Shown here piece by piece: positions 20,701 through 31,579 of a DNA stretch of 64,000 nucleotides. Position 1 is the first letter of the stretch. Each line of letters begins with the position of its first letter. The stretch is from Reticulascus tulasneorum (taxonomy: Eukaryota > Ascomycota > Sordariomycetes > Glomerellales > Reticulascaceae). The stretch is from contig LSAX01000002.1 of NCBI GenBank assembly GCA_001557505.1, positions 4,278,001 to 4,342,000 on the forward strand, read 5' to 3'. The notes beneath the pieces were generated by a model. It ran no database searches. It had not been told where the DNA came from and was given only the letters and a program-made list of their open reading frames with translations. A program made the translations under genes and the position numbers.

Positions 20701-23402
20701 CTTGCAAGATGGGGTTCACGAAAATTGTAGAGCTACTACTTCAGCAGGGAGCGAAATTCGCTATCGCAGATGCAAATGAGTCCGAAAGATTTGAATTAGG
20801 AATCCAAACGTGGCTGCCAGCATTACATGAGAATACAGGGTTTTCTGAGTACGGACTCAACGGTGGTAAAACAGCACTTGAGTATGCGCTTGGTGGCAAC
20901 CACATCGATATTGCCCAGCTCCTCCTTGAGGCAGACTCTTTCTCAGCCGCCAATAGTGTTTCCCCGATCTCGCTATTACTGGCAGCGAAAAACAATTCAA
21001 TTCGCCTTGTTGAAATGCTCCTCCAACATGGCGTGGATATTGACTTCCAGGACAAAACCGGGCGCACCGCTGTTTTCTGGGCAGCACTGAATGACTCAGA
21101 GGAGATCACAAAAATGCTTACCTGCAAAGCAGCCAAACTAGAATTATGCACACAAAATGGGATGACGCCGTTACATATAGCTGCTAGATGCAGTTCCCAG
21201 GGTACTCTGAAAGAACTCATTAAGCACGGGGCGTCCCTATCAGCAAGGACGGAGTCGCATGCCCATATTGATAGTCTGGATGGGAGATCTGAGTGGAGCA
21301 GAATTAATCATCGCTCTCCCGGTGGTAATACACCTCTGCATGTCGCCGTCTACGTGGAAAATCTCATGAACGTCCAGGTCTTGATTGACGCAGGAGCGGA
21401 CATAAACGCACGAAACGATGCGGAAGAGACGCCATTCTTCGTGGCAGTGAAAAGGATGACTTTTGTTCCCTGTATCAACTACGACGAATGCGAGCTGATC
21501 GCCAAGCTACTCTTATCTCGCGGTGCGAACTTGAACATGAGAAATAAAGAGGGTGTGACGCCGCTCATGGAAGCAGCTGAAACCCGGACTATAAAGCTGA
21601 TGCAGTGGCTACTTGACGAGCACGCTGATGTCAGTGCCCAAGATATCAGGGGAGAGTGTGCAATTCACAAAGTCTTCCTTGGGTGCCAATGGCCCGAAAA
21701 GCAGGAAGAAGCTCATCTTCTTCGAGCGCTCGAAATCTTGCACTCATACGGAGCAGACATCAATGCGCGTGATATTGAAGGAAACAGCCCGCTATTTTTT
21801 GCAATTGAGAGTAATGTCTTCAATCTCCTTGAGGATATACGTAAGCTCGGCGCAGATGTGGTTGCACAAAATCAACAAGGAGACACTCTCCTGCATCGTC
21901 TCCTAACCCCTGGCTGGGGCCGGGAAGGCAGAGCAGACTGGATCTGCATGACTGCCTCATGGCTTCTGAATGTCGGTATTCCAATAGAATCACGCGACTT
22001 GACTGGAAGAACAGCATTGTTGGTTGCAGCAAGTGGCCCTAATCCCGAAGCTGTTAGGTTGCTGGTGAAAAGAGGCGCTGATGTCACTGTTCGTGATCAT
22101 AGAGGACGCACAGCTCTTTTGACTTGTATAGATGATAGTAATAGCGCCGAGAACAAGGCAGAGATGGTCAGTGTTCTAATCAAACTTGGCGTCGTTGTGC
22201 AAGATCCGCTTGGTCACGGCGGTCTTTTGTTGGAAGGGCTGAGGGATGACCGGATATTTGACCTGCTCATTACCAATGGACTAGATGTCAATGCTGCAGA
22301 CGAAGACGGAAACCACTATTTGGTGGCTCAGATTTATCAGAAAGATCCAACATTGACGGAACGACTGTTGGACGCAGGCGCGCACATTGGAGCAACTAAT
22401 TCTTACGGAGCCCAGGCATTGCATAAAGCTGCTTCATATGGGTGCATTGGCAATGCGAGACTCCTGGTTGCTCGAGGTGCTAGAGTCGCCCAAACTGATA
22501 AGAATGGTAGGACCGCTCTCCATGATGCTTTGTGTCAACAGAACGACGCTATCACGTTTCTCCTTGTGGAAGAGTGGTTACGCCAAGGATCTTTCGACAG
22601 CAAGGAGGAGCTTGTTTACCTCGCGCTGAAGAGCGGGCAATTCAAGCATGCTAAGAGGATCTCTAGTAGCCACAAACCTGGTGAGCACTCGTACAATCTC
22701 GATTATCTTATTGAAGTGTACGATGCGACTCGTTTGGGATCTTCGCACCTGGTTACCACCCTTCTCTGGCAGCAGCCCGGGAATATCCAACAGTCGTGGT
22801 TGATCGGTCTTTTTGAAGTGGCAATCAAACAGGGGAATGAAGATGTTCTGCGAGCCTTACTAGAAGTTGGATTCGATATGAATGCCCAAGACTGTCTTGG
22901 AGATGCACCTATACACGCTGCAGCAAAATTCGGACAAGCTGGGACACTTACAATGCTTGTCAAGCAAGGGGCAAACGTATCTCAAATTGATCGCTATGGC
23001 AACACGGCCTTACATCTAGCGCACACGCTTGAAATTGTCCAGGCATTGATAACAGCGCATGCAGAGGTCGACGCTTTGAACAAGGAGGAAGAGACGCCAC
23101 TATATTCTCACATAGACGATCCTCTTGCGATCGTCCAGTGTCTTCTCGATGCTGGTGCGAACGTTAATGCGCAAACTTGTGATGGCAATTCGCCACTTCA
23201 CAACGCCTGCGTGTATAACCATGATCTATTGAGATCACTTATCCTGCACAATCCAAACATGAACTTGCTTGATGGCGAGGGTAGGACTCCCCTACAAGAA
23301 GCCATGCGATGGGGTGATACGGAGAGCATAAATATTTTGAAGAAATACCAAAATTTGGCAATAGCTGAGCATGGACCCGGCACCGAGTCAGCACAGATAT
23401 AG
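17792..23402 (+). CDS. NACHT-ankyrin STAND (NLR-like) protein
   Basis: Six exons: 17792-18210, 18262-18368, 18422-18604, 18657-18681, 18735-19295 and 19388-23402. All phases agree, giving 1769 residues. The start MDPLSVIGLVASLVQLI opens a PigL_N-type fungal STAND head (about 1-170). RKEVIEWIS, then FLEHPSFQEWM, lead into the NACHT domain. Its Walker A PGAGKT lies at 237-242 on a 25-nt exon, and Walker B IHIIVDALDEC at 333-343. LQALPTGVFKTYDEVL near 457 and the hydrophobic VQLVHYTAQEYF mark the end of the NTPase and helical region. From about 670 to the end there are more than 20 ankyrin repeats, for example GNTPLLLAARNGHAGVVDLL and GADINARD. Such proteins are intracellular receptors that oligomerise on ligand sensing and control incompatibility or defence. 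The frame is intact, so a working receptor is likely; its ligand and effector are unknown. Confidence 0.88.
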
Positions 23403-24634
23403 TACAAGATATAGGACAGAGTCAGCACAGATAGCCCCAGCTCATTTGCTGTAACTGATGAACGGCCACTGGATTTGATATATGTTCTGGTCCACCAATA
23501 TAAGTAATCTGCCATATAGTGTACACCTCGCATAGCATGATAGCTGGTATCAAAATGTAAACTGGCATATTATGGAAATGACGCTGCCATGTTCTACCGG
23601 AAGTGGGATAACCAACATCGCAGACGAACGTCTCCGGGACTTCGGGATATTGGCAATTTGGGCCCAAGTCCATACGTTTCTGTTCAATGCGTGTCAGCTT
23701 TAGAGACTTGGCCAACAAGACTAACTCCATGGACGTTCCTCAATCTTGCTGCGCTGGATGATACTTGAGTGTGTTTTTAAACACATGGGCGGCCAGGCAC
23801 AATTGCATTCTAGTGGCCGAAATTGAAGACAGGTCCGGACAATACAGGTCTTGCTAGGCTCTAATACAAGTTAGATGGAGGACAGGACCAGGAAATTCTT
23901 CAGCTCCAGCACTTTGACCGCTCTGTGTCAAGGTAAAAAGCATGGCATGGGAGTGTGCACCAGGTTGGTAGGCACCAGGCTGAAATTGCACAAGATGCTC
24001 GGGCTCTGCTGCTGTTTGGTGGCATCTGAAGACCAACTGTCAGTTCGATGTTGCCACAGTATTTCGGAATAGTTTGGATTGTAGATAAAATCTGCCAAAA
24101 ATGAATTACACTGGGACTCAAGACGAGATGCACAACGAGGAGCATATATAAGTATATCTTGTCTGTGGAAAGCTTCAAGTGAAACGATAGGGATCTTGTG
24201 ACGATTTACTAACCCTTGTAGTCATGGAATTGAGAAACCCAACCCCTCTTCTTGGCCTGAGATATGTAACTCTGTGACCTGCCTTGTTTGTGTCTCCCGT
24301 TTATTTCGGGTTCTGGTCCCTTAGCTACGGTACGGGTACAACACCCGGGCAGGAAACGAGACCATTGAGCTGTCAATCCCAAGACACTAAGCGGGCAGCT
24401 GAAGAGGCGAAATACTCCAAGCATGTAGCTCATTGGAAAAGCGGCAAATGAAATCCAAGCTTCTACAGGGATGTCTTGCTCCAATCCCAGTAATGCTACC
24501 CGTGTGCAGCGCCGAGTAAGAAAAACGGGCAGACCTTAAATATAAATAAACTGCCAGACTGTGACCCTCAATGTTTTTCTGACTTTCTGCTGCTTTTCTG
24601 TTTCCATTTCACGATCTTCACTTGCCATTTCATC
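23403..24634. other. Intergenic, 1.2 kb
   Basis: It holds the 3' flank of the STAND gene and the promoter of the secreted protein gene. A 102-codon minus-strand frame (23730-23422) has an ATG but no recognisable relatives. Nothing else is supported. Confidence 0.4.
24541..24548 (+). promoter_or_regulatory. TATA box (TATAAATA)
   Basis: A TATAAATA element 94 bp upstream of the ATG at 24635 is followed by a pyrimidine-rich leader (about 24570-24630), the standard arrangement for a strongly expressed fungal gene. Confidence 0.55.
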
Positions 24635-25251
24635 ATGAAGCCGGTATCGATATTGCTTACCCTTCTCCTTGGGACCGTACGTGCTCTGCCTGCGGATGAG
24701 GAACCTCGGGACGTCAGTTTGTCGAGCAGGGACATTGGAAGCGATTGCAGCTATTGGAGCGAAGGCTATGGGGTAAGCTGGCTGACTGCTCCCCGTTCCT
24801 TTGGTGGCCGTGCAGCTAATTGAGGTTTCACAACAGACTCTCAGGGGCGAGTGCTATAACACGGGAGACTGCAGCGGTTGGAACAATTTCTACGTGAGCG
24901 GAAAGTGCCCAAATGGTCGGTTTTCCCGAAATTGTTTTTTACTCACTGCCCCGGATATCGGTCGAGTATGTGCACTGAGAGTAGCTGACACTCTTGTCGC
25001 AGATCCCAGCAACGTCCGCTGCTGCATGGACTACAACTGCGGATATACGCAGTCGAATGGATTTTGGCGACCCGGTTCGTGCATGAATACTGGTGGCGCT
25101 GGTGGTAGCAGATGCCGCGCGCAGGGCGGAACGTTTGTTGCGTGAGTACCTGGATTGTCCTCGAAGATCGGAATGATGAAATTCTGACCCGTCGAATAGA
25201 AATCGTTGTCCGGGGCCGAATGATGTCAAATGCTGCCTCTTCCCAGCTTGA
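24635..25251 (+). CDS. Small cysteine-rich secreted protein
   Basis: Four exons (24635-24772, 24837-24915, 25003-25141, 25200-25251) with consistent phases give 135 residues. The N-terminus is a signal peptide (MKPVSILLTLLLGTVRA), so the protein is secreted. The mature part holds two similar modules, each ending in a Cys-Pro...Asp-(Val)...Cys-Cys signature: CPNDPSNVRCC after exon 2 and CPGPNDVKCC at the very C-terminus. The other cysteines (C-Y-N-T, C-S-G-W, C-G-Y, C-M-N-T, C-R-A-Q) support a disulphide-stabilised fold. Similar Cys-rich modules accompany fungal secreted cell-wall or peptidoglycan hydrolases, but no catalytic domain is present here. It could be a binding protein or an effector-like secreted protein; the function is unknown. 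Confidence 0.8.
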
Positions 25252-26469
25252 GCAGATCGAAGGATGAGAGCTGAGGCGCAGTGTACCGTCCGATCATATG
25301 GAGAGTGGCTGTCGCAATACGCGAATAAGCACCTCAATAAATGTTAATTTGACCAACCTCGGGCCCGACGCTCGCTGACCCCCTCCGCTTCACGTTATTT
25401 CACGCGCCCGGTCGACTCTACCCCGAGCCGATCCAGGTGTGATTGATGGTTCACGCTCCTCCTTCAGCGCAGGGCCAGCCAGGGGGGCAGCCCTGCAGGT
25501 TTTGTGAAGGCTGAGAGCATAATAACGTTCTAATTACGTAGGTAGTATTTATACATGTGGGGCTCGGGAAGCCCAGCGCCAGCGACTTGTGCATAAGCAC
25601 AAACCCGGCGCCAATTCTGGTTGGGTAGGTAGCGAGCGAAATTGCCTGATACATACGGGCCGCCTATTCTCGATGAGGGTATCGATTCCACCCAACGCGA
25701 CAATATGTGCCCCCGAAACAGGTAGCCGGCCTTCTATCCGCTTCAGGTATCCCAAGAGGCCTACAAATTACCCTTTGCCGTTTGCCACCAACGGACTCCA
25801 AACAAAATTCCCTACTCGGGCCATCCCCGTTACCGCCTTTTACCTTTTTACTGCGTGGTATTAGCAAATCGATCATCAGGCTCTCTTCTGCCCGAAAGAA
25901 AAGCCCCGCCAAGCTCCGCCAAGTGGGTAGGGCCACAGGGCTAACTGATGATGTGCTGTGCTGGCGTCCCACTGATCCTTTTGTTCTAAACCTGGACCGC
26001 CCGTCGGGCCAATCATGGCGCCCACGAGCCGACAGGGCCAAGCGCACTAGGCTTTTGCGGCTGTGGCTTGGCCCAACGATCCCCCATATTTTCACAGCAA
26101 GCTTGTTGATCCCATCAGGTCCTATTTCGTCGCGAAGGAATAGAAAACCCACCCAACTAGCGACGGCCGGCTGCTTAAAGTGCATTGCAAGGCAGCATTA
26201 GGAGGCCATGGAAGGAATCCCTGCGCCTTGCACCTGCAGGGAGTGACGTCGCGCGAAATGAGCATGACTCTTTAGGCACAGAGCTCGTCGTTGCTCCAGC
26301 TTGCTCAGCTTGCTACAAATACCTGGCCAGCCTTGCCTTCGCGTCCTGTTCATCCGTCGTTCCCTTATCCATATCCTGTTTCGCATTCATACCACCTGAA
26401 GCGTCTTTCCAACCACTCCCAGATCTCTTTGATTCGATCTTAGTCGCAGTCCCGCGCAAATCAGCAACA
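25252..26469. other. Intergenic, 1.2 kb
   Basis: No coding exon was recognised. Frames open through 25660-26200 on both strands lack protein-like composition. It contains the promoter and leader of the next gene (CT-rich near 26330-26440). Confidence 0.4.
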
Positions 26470-27042
26470 ATGCAGACCTCAACACTTCTCACCACTGTCC
26501 TCGCCCTCGCCGGCACCGCTCTTGCCAATGTTGGCCTAGGAGTTGGTATCGCCGTTGCTTCAGCTACACCCACCGCCGAATCACCGCTCGAACGGCGGCA
26601 GAACGGCATCGATAGGTCCTGCTTCAGCTCCGTCCTCAGCGCCCTCGGACCTCCCACCGATTATCCTGCATCCTTCACCCGGTGGGCTTCGACCGCCACA
26701 CAAACAAACGCCCCTTGCACTATCACTGTCCCGGCGAGTTTGTCATCTGATATTGTGGGCTACTACTCGGACCTGGACGAGTATCTCCAGACCGTCGACG
26801 ACGTTGCCGACGACATTAACACCAAGTGCGGCGCCGACACGGTGTCGCTCACCTTCTCCGAGTACTGCCGCAGCTCGGTGACCGTGCTATTCACTTCTGC
26901 CAACCAGACGAGCACCACATCCCTGAAGCCATTGGACGTTCCAACTGGAGCTATCTACATCGGCGCTGCGCCACGGCAGACCGGCGTGCTGGCCGCCGCT
27001 ATGGCGGTGGCCGTCGCGCTCGGCGTCGTTGTTGCCCTCTAG
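26470..27042 (+). CDS. Secreted, probably GPI-anchored protein
   Basis: A single exon of 190 residues starts at ATG 26470, context caacaATGC; the frame is open further upstream but the signal peptide fixes this start. The N-terminal MQTSTLLTTVLALAGTALAN is a signal peptide and ERRQ near residue 40 resembles a Kex2-type site. The core has four cysteines in a pattern common to short fungal surface proteins (RSCFSSVLSALGPP; APCTITVP; NTKCGAD; SEYCRSS). A Thr/Ser-rich stretch follows and the C-terminus is a hydrophobic tail (GVLAAAMAVAVALGVVVAL), as expected of a GPI-attachment signal. The likely location is the plasma membrane or cell wall. No enzymatic motif is present. Confidence 0.8.
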   Translation: MQTSTLLTTVLALAGTALANVGLGVGIAVASATPTAESPLERRQNGIDRSCFSSVLSALGPPTDYPASFTRWASTATQTNAPCTITVPASLSSDIVGYYSDLDEYLQTVDDVADDINTKCGADTVSLTFSEYCRSSVTVLFTSANQTSTTSLKPLDVPTGAIYIGAAPRQTGVLAAAMAVAVALGVVVAL

Positions 27043-27981
27043 ACTCCCCTTGATACCATGTTATTTACGAAGCTTTGGAGTTGATTTGGACATCGGACGC
27101 TTAATAGGTGGAGGTCGAGATGGGACTCTATGTGATTAGGCCCCAGGATATTTTTAAACCTATTAGGACCACCACATTGTTATAATCAATACAATGCATT
27201 TGCGCACATCGATCCGTGTCAATAATTCCAGAAAACTTGTCGAGAACATGAATGACATTCGCGCCTCTGTATCTGGACCTCTCTGACTCTGACACTCAGA
27301 ATATCACTGTCCACATCTACATTGCAACAATTTATGATGTGACTCCCTACTCTTCCGTTTTGCCTTCTTCTCCATGAGTCAAGCCTGTTGCCTTAGTGAC
27401 TAGCCAACCATGCAAGCTCCGTGGCCTTGGTCTGGTTACAGCCAACTGTGGCAACCCAGCCTATAGGAGCGCGATGGTCTTGGCGCATAGTCTTCTGGCT
27501 CATTAAACATCGAAAACGTAGTTTCAGCGAGTCACAGGCCGTTATTGAGAATCATGTCACCAAACATGGTTGTTGGTTGTGCGTTGCATCTGACTCAGGC
27601 TAATGTGCAGCGAGGTAAATTGTCTGTGCGACTCATCCCTTCTCCTAAACAGCCAACAGCCTTGACAAGGTGTGTCTTTAGCTTATGTGATTGTGAGGCA
27701 GATCTTGGAGGTTGCTGGAAACCATTTCGATGGATGACTGTCGACAAGGCACAGCAATGCAACCAATCAATATCATGAGCATGTGCGATTGTGGTCTGGT
27801 TTTCGCTTGGTGTGTATGTGAAAATGAGCAGTCGAGAGAGAGGTCAAGGAAGTGGCATAAAGGTTGAAATGTCGAACCCTCGTCTCCTGGTCTTCGGCTC
27901 TCGATTTTGTTCTCTCGCCACCATATTGAAACGTAACGGTCCAAAGCAACATAACGTCCCAAGGTAACATCGTCGGCAGCC
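27043..27981. other. Intergenic, 939 bp
   Basis: It separates two plus-strand genes. The leader of the DUF4419 gene lies just upstream of 27982. No other feature is supported. Confidence 0.4.
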
Positions 27982-29448
27982 ATGCCAATCACAATTCGAA
28001 CCCACAATATTGACGGGGACCCTTGGGAAGGCCGGATCGTGTCTTCCCCTGGTGTCATCCTTAAAGGCTCATGCTATGCTGAATTCGATCAAGTCAAAAG
28101 AATCATGACATCCTCATTTGATGACCGAACCCATCGCATTTATCCCTCTCTCAATGGGTTTGTCGACACAGCTCTAGCAGCATGGAACTACCACCACCAC
28201 CTTGTTCTCCGGCCCGAAGATATATGGATTGCGATTCTGTCCCAGCTTAGCTTCTACATTGACGGTCACGCCGAAGAGGTTCGAGAGCATTTCGTAGACC
28301 ACAAGGGGAAGAAGAGTTTAGAGGTCAGTCAAGAAACGCTTCTAGAGAAAGCCAACTTTCCACTGTTTGTCAGCGAAATGATGGGCCTCTTGAGCAAGAG
28401 TATTAAAGACCCAGAGATGGTTGGGTGGCTCATGCCTGACTTCACGACCACAACCGAGACCGATAAAACAGTAGCCTCAATCATCTTCATGGGTTCCATG
28501 AAGCATTATTTCGAATATGGGTTCAGCTGTTTCTCATGTGGCATCCCTTCTGTCACCGTGCAAGGCGAACGCGAGGATTGGGTCAAGATTCAAGAGCGCA
28601 TCGAGAAGGTCTCCCAGCTTGGCCCTGAACCAGAACAGTTTAGTAGATTACTTCGGCCAGTACTGAGGCACATAGTACTGACATTTGACGATCCTGGATC
28701 TCAAGAGGTTCTCAGCTTTTGGCGTACCATTGCATCCCTGGAGAGACCAAGATTCGGCATGAGTGGGGGGCCGAGTCGGGTGATATCCGGCTGGATCCGC
28801 GCATTCATGTTCTGGGATAACTCTGGCGACCGATTGCATGGTGAACTGCCGAGGGGTGAAGTTTGCGTTCTGGACGGGGTGGAGTATAAAGCTTTGAGGT
28901 CAGATACCGAAATTACAGGCTGGACAGCAGTGCCTATCACTATAACGGATTCCGATCGCAAGGCGGAATACAAGACTCGTATGGTGGCGGGATCTATCGG
29001 AATGAGGCCAAGCCATCATACCGATTTCGGACTCCATTTCGAACCCGTCTCGGCCAAGGGGACTCTTCGAACTATCAAGCCTGGTGCGAGTAGTTCCGTG
29101 AAAGGTGAAGGGAGGCCAGACATCTTTGACACATTGCAGCCTGTGCACGGATGGTGGATATACGAGGTTGGAGATGCAGGTAAGGCTGGCATGACCCCCA
29201 GCGGCATCCCTTCGCTGCAACAACTTGAAAGCAAAGTTCCAGGCGCTAATCACGAGGAAGTAGACGAAGTAGACGAAGTAGACGAAGGAGAAGAAGACGA
29301 CGAAGACGACGGCGAAGAGGAAGAGGAAGAAGAAGAGGAAGGAGAGGAAGAGGAGGAAGGCGCGGAGCGAGGGGGAAACACAAGCGGAGCGGTAACTGCT
29401 GGCATGGAAGACTTGGAGGCTTCACCGGCTCAAGTCTCATGGTGGTAG
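27982..29448 (+). CDS. DUF4419 family protein with acidic C-terminal tail
   Basis: An intronless frame of 488 residues starts at ATG 27982. It matches the DUF4419 pattern: GFVDTALAAWNYHHHLVLRP followed by EDIWIAILSQLSFYI and VREHFVDHKGKK, then the FTTTTETDKTVASIIFMGSM block and the FSCFSCGIPSVTVQG segment. GWIRAFMFWDNSGDR follows, and HGWWIYEV near the end. The family is widespread in fungi and some other eukaryotes, with no known biochemical function. The last 60 residues are a Glu/Asp run coded by GAA/GAC/GAG repeats, including three perfect copies of a 9-bp unit, and are probably disordered. No signal peptide or membrane segment is present. The gene is complete. Confidence 0.88.
   Translation: MPITIRTHNIDGDPWEGRIVSSPGVILKGSCYAEFDQVKRIMTSSFDDRTHRIYPSLNGFVDTALAAWNYHHHLVLRPEDIWIAILSQLSFYIDGHAEEVREHFVDHKGKKSLEVSQETLLEKANFPLFVSEMMGLLSKSIKDPEMVGWLMPDFTTTTETDKTVASIIFMGSMKHYFEYGFSCFSCGIPSVTVQGEREDWVKIQERIEKVSQLGPEPEQFSRLLRPVLRHIVLTFDDPGSQEVLSFWRTIASLERPRFGMSGGPSRVISGWIRAFMFWDNSGDRLHGELPRGEVCVLDGVEYKALRSDTEITGWTAVPITITDSDRKAEYKTRMVAGSIGMRPSHHTDFGLHFEPVSAKGTLRTIKPGASSSVKGEGRPDIFDTLQPVHGWWIYEVGDAGKAGMTPSGIPSLQQLESKVPGANHEEVDEVDEVDEGEEDDEDDGEEEEEEEEEGEEEEEGAERGGNTSGAVTAGMEDLEASPAQVSWW
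29257..29283 (+). repeat. 9-bp tandem repeat inside the DUF4419 gene
   Basis: Three perfect tandem copies of GAAGTAGAC (Glu-Val-Asp) are followed by purine-rich GAA/GAG codons. Being a multiple of three, copy-number change would keep the frame. Confidence 0.9.
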
Positions 29449-29974
29449 AACCGATTTCTATGAGCCAGGATGATGAGTTTCTCTATAGGTTTGCTTCGGG
29501 AAGAGTCAATGCGATTCGATGGAAGACTCGCCGGATACTGCAGAATGAGAAGATCAAAGACCAACAGTTCTAGTTTTATTCTATTTGATGTTGCTTTGCA
29601 ACCCAACTACCACGTGAATGACGCGTTGGAACGCCGTAAGAAGAGAGGCACCGCACTGCACTGCTCTTCATATCTATGAAGTAGCAACTTGTTTCACCAG
29701 ACCAAGAAAATGGTATGCATTGCCAAGTGCTTCACCGCTTCGTTGTTGATATGAAGGACGTTTCCCCAGCATGAGATAATCTTGACTTACGTGGCTCAAA
29801 TGATGCAGAAGAGGAGATCAAGAGTCCATATCGACGTTCAATGTACAATTTTAAATGTATATAAGACTATTATGTCAAGGGAACCAAATAATCGGTCGTA
29901 CACGACACCGTGCCGCGACAGTCCCCATGCCGGACACATGCAAAGCTGCCATGCACAACAGACACACAGAAGAA
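29449..29974. other. Convergent intergenic gap, 526 bp
   Basis: It lies between the 3' ends of the DUF4419 gene and the BTB gene. No gene is seen. Confidence 0.4.
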
Positions 29975-31111
29975 TTAGTACAGGTAGTATCCAGCACTAC
30001 TCTCCAATTCCAGGCCATCAATTGCACCCTCCAAAGCGTCAAACTCGTCCGAAATCCCGACAAGAAGTGCCCCCACTCCACAATCGTGCGTCTGAACCGC
30101 ATCGACCGCCCGCAACTCAGGAGACGACTCTGGCGTAGCCTGCTGTGCCGGGTGCGCGGCGGGGTTCTTCCGCTTCCTCGACCTCTCCTTGATCTTCGCT
30201 GAGTTGATCCACGGCTGGCTCTCGACCCGGGATTGGACCTCATGAACTGCATTGGTTATCGTTGCGAAGCCAACTCCTTGATACGGTTTGGAAGCCTGTG
30301 GAGAGTCGAGCTTGTGGCGGTAAAGGGTCTTGATCAATTCGCCCAAGATAAACGAGTCGCACCCCTGGTGGCATGCGTGTTTGTCACTGCGCAGGTCGGA
30401 TACGATGGCTTGGACGATAGTAAGAGCTTTTCCTACTACCACCTGTCTGCGACCATCAATGGTTCCTAGAATCTCAGTCAGTCACAGTCCTCTCTACGGT
30501 TGGAGACACTTACTGATAATCTTCTCGCGGATAGGCAAGCCCATGTCCTTGACCGGGCCGTTGCTATGTAATGTCGCCAGCCGCGTAGCCGCCTTGAATA
30601 AGTCCGCTCTGCGGAAGACATACGCGACCAGGATCCAGAAGACAAGCTCCCTGCTATACGTCGTCGCGGACAGGGACGCTTCCAACTGTCCAATCCACCG
30701 GTCCGCATACACCTCCACGACGTCGTAGCATTGGTACACATCAACAAACATGGCAATCTTAGCCAGCATCTCGATATCCACCGATCTCGGAACCTTGCGA
30801 CCTCGGCCATGGATGATGTTCATGACGATTGTGACGGCTTTGGGATCGAAACCCTCCAATGGCACGTGGACGCGGCCATCGGACTGGATGGCTGTGGGGT
30901 CTGCGATCTTTGATGTGACTTTGGTCCGGAAATGTCTCGAGGCTAAACTGAGATGTTTCGACGAGACCTTCAGTCTCAGTTCGAGCTGTGAGGCGGCTGG
31001 CTTAGCCGACGACTCATCCTCAAAGTCGTCCCACCGAGCAAAGACACTAGCGGAAACCGGGACGATAAGCAGTAGATCCGCATCCGGGTCGACCTCATAT
31101 AGCTTGAACAT
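29975..31111 (-). CDS. BTB/POZ-domain protein
   Basis: Exons 31111-30514 and 30465-29975 join at GTAAGT (30513) and CTAG (acceptor ending at 30466), giving 362 residues. The fungal BTB pattern is clear. LRLKVSSKHLSLASRHFRTK is the strand and helix that open the fold, VHVPLEGFDPKAVTIVMNIIHG is the central part, and PRSVDIEMLAKIAMFVDVYQCYDVVEVYADRW is the closing helical region. The C-terminal half contains a helical segment with several Cys/His (DKHACHQGC), then a basic stretch KERSRKRKN and an acidic end. BTB proteins of this fungal type are of unknown function; some act as adaptors in ubiquitin ligases or transcription. The gene is complete and typical. Confidence 0.85.
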
Positions 31112-31579
31112 GTCTGCGCATCAGACGTGAGGGGCAGTGTGTGTGAGTTTTCCTTCGAGATGATCTCAAATCTGAAATTTGCGCATGTTCAAAATGAGGG
31201 GTGTTCTGGATTCCGCCTCGCTGGTTCAAAGGATTGCCGGTGGCTGGTTGGGGGCCGGATGGCGTGATTGCGTGATGCCGCCTTCCTATCGCGTATTGGC
31301 TGGATCTTCCCTAGCCATTGCGGTGTGGGGCTACTAAAAATGCGCGAGATATCAGCACTTGGTGAATTACTAGGTCGATTACAGTGGAGCGAGTAAGCCT
31401 GTATCTCCGTAGTCTGGAATAGTATGTAATTAATTAGGGATTTGTATTTTCAATCTACTGTATTTGCAGTAGCAAGATCATTAGATGCTAGCCCAAACCA
31501 GACTGCTTCATTGCAGAGCTGTCATGTACGCCGTATCATTATATGCAAACCAACTCCAACCAGGGTCTAGACTCCCATA
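31112..31579. other. Intergenic, 468 bp
   Basis: It is the promoter side of the BTB gene and the 3' flank of the DUF3433 gene. Nothing further was identified. Confidence 0.4.

Noticed and set aside
23422..23730. Minus-strand ATG frame of 102 codons downstream of the NACHT gene
   Set aside because: It has a possible hydrophobic segment, but no splice context, repeat or family signal; it cannot be told from chance.
23854..24178. Minus-strand frames with a hydrophobic start resembling a secreted protein
   Set aside because: The first codon is not ATG and the frames cannot be joined by convincing splice sites.
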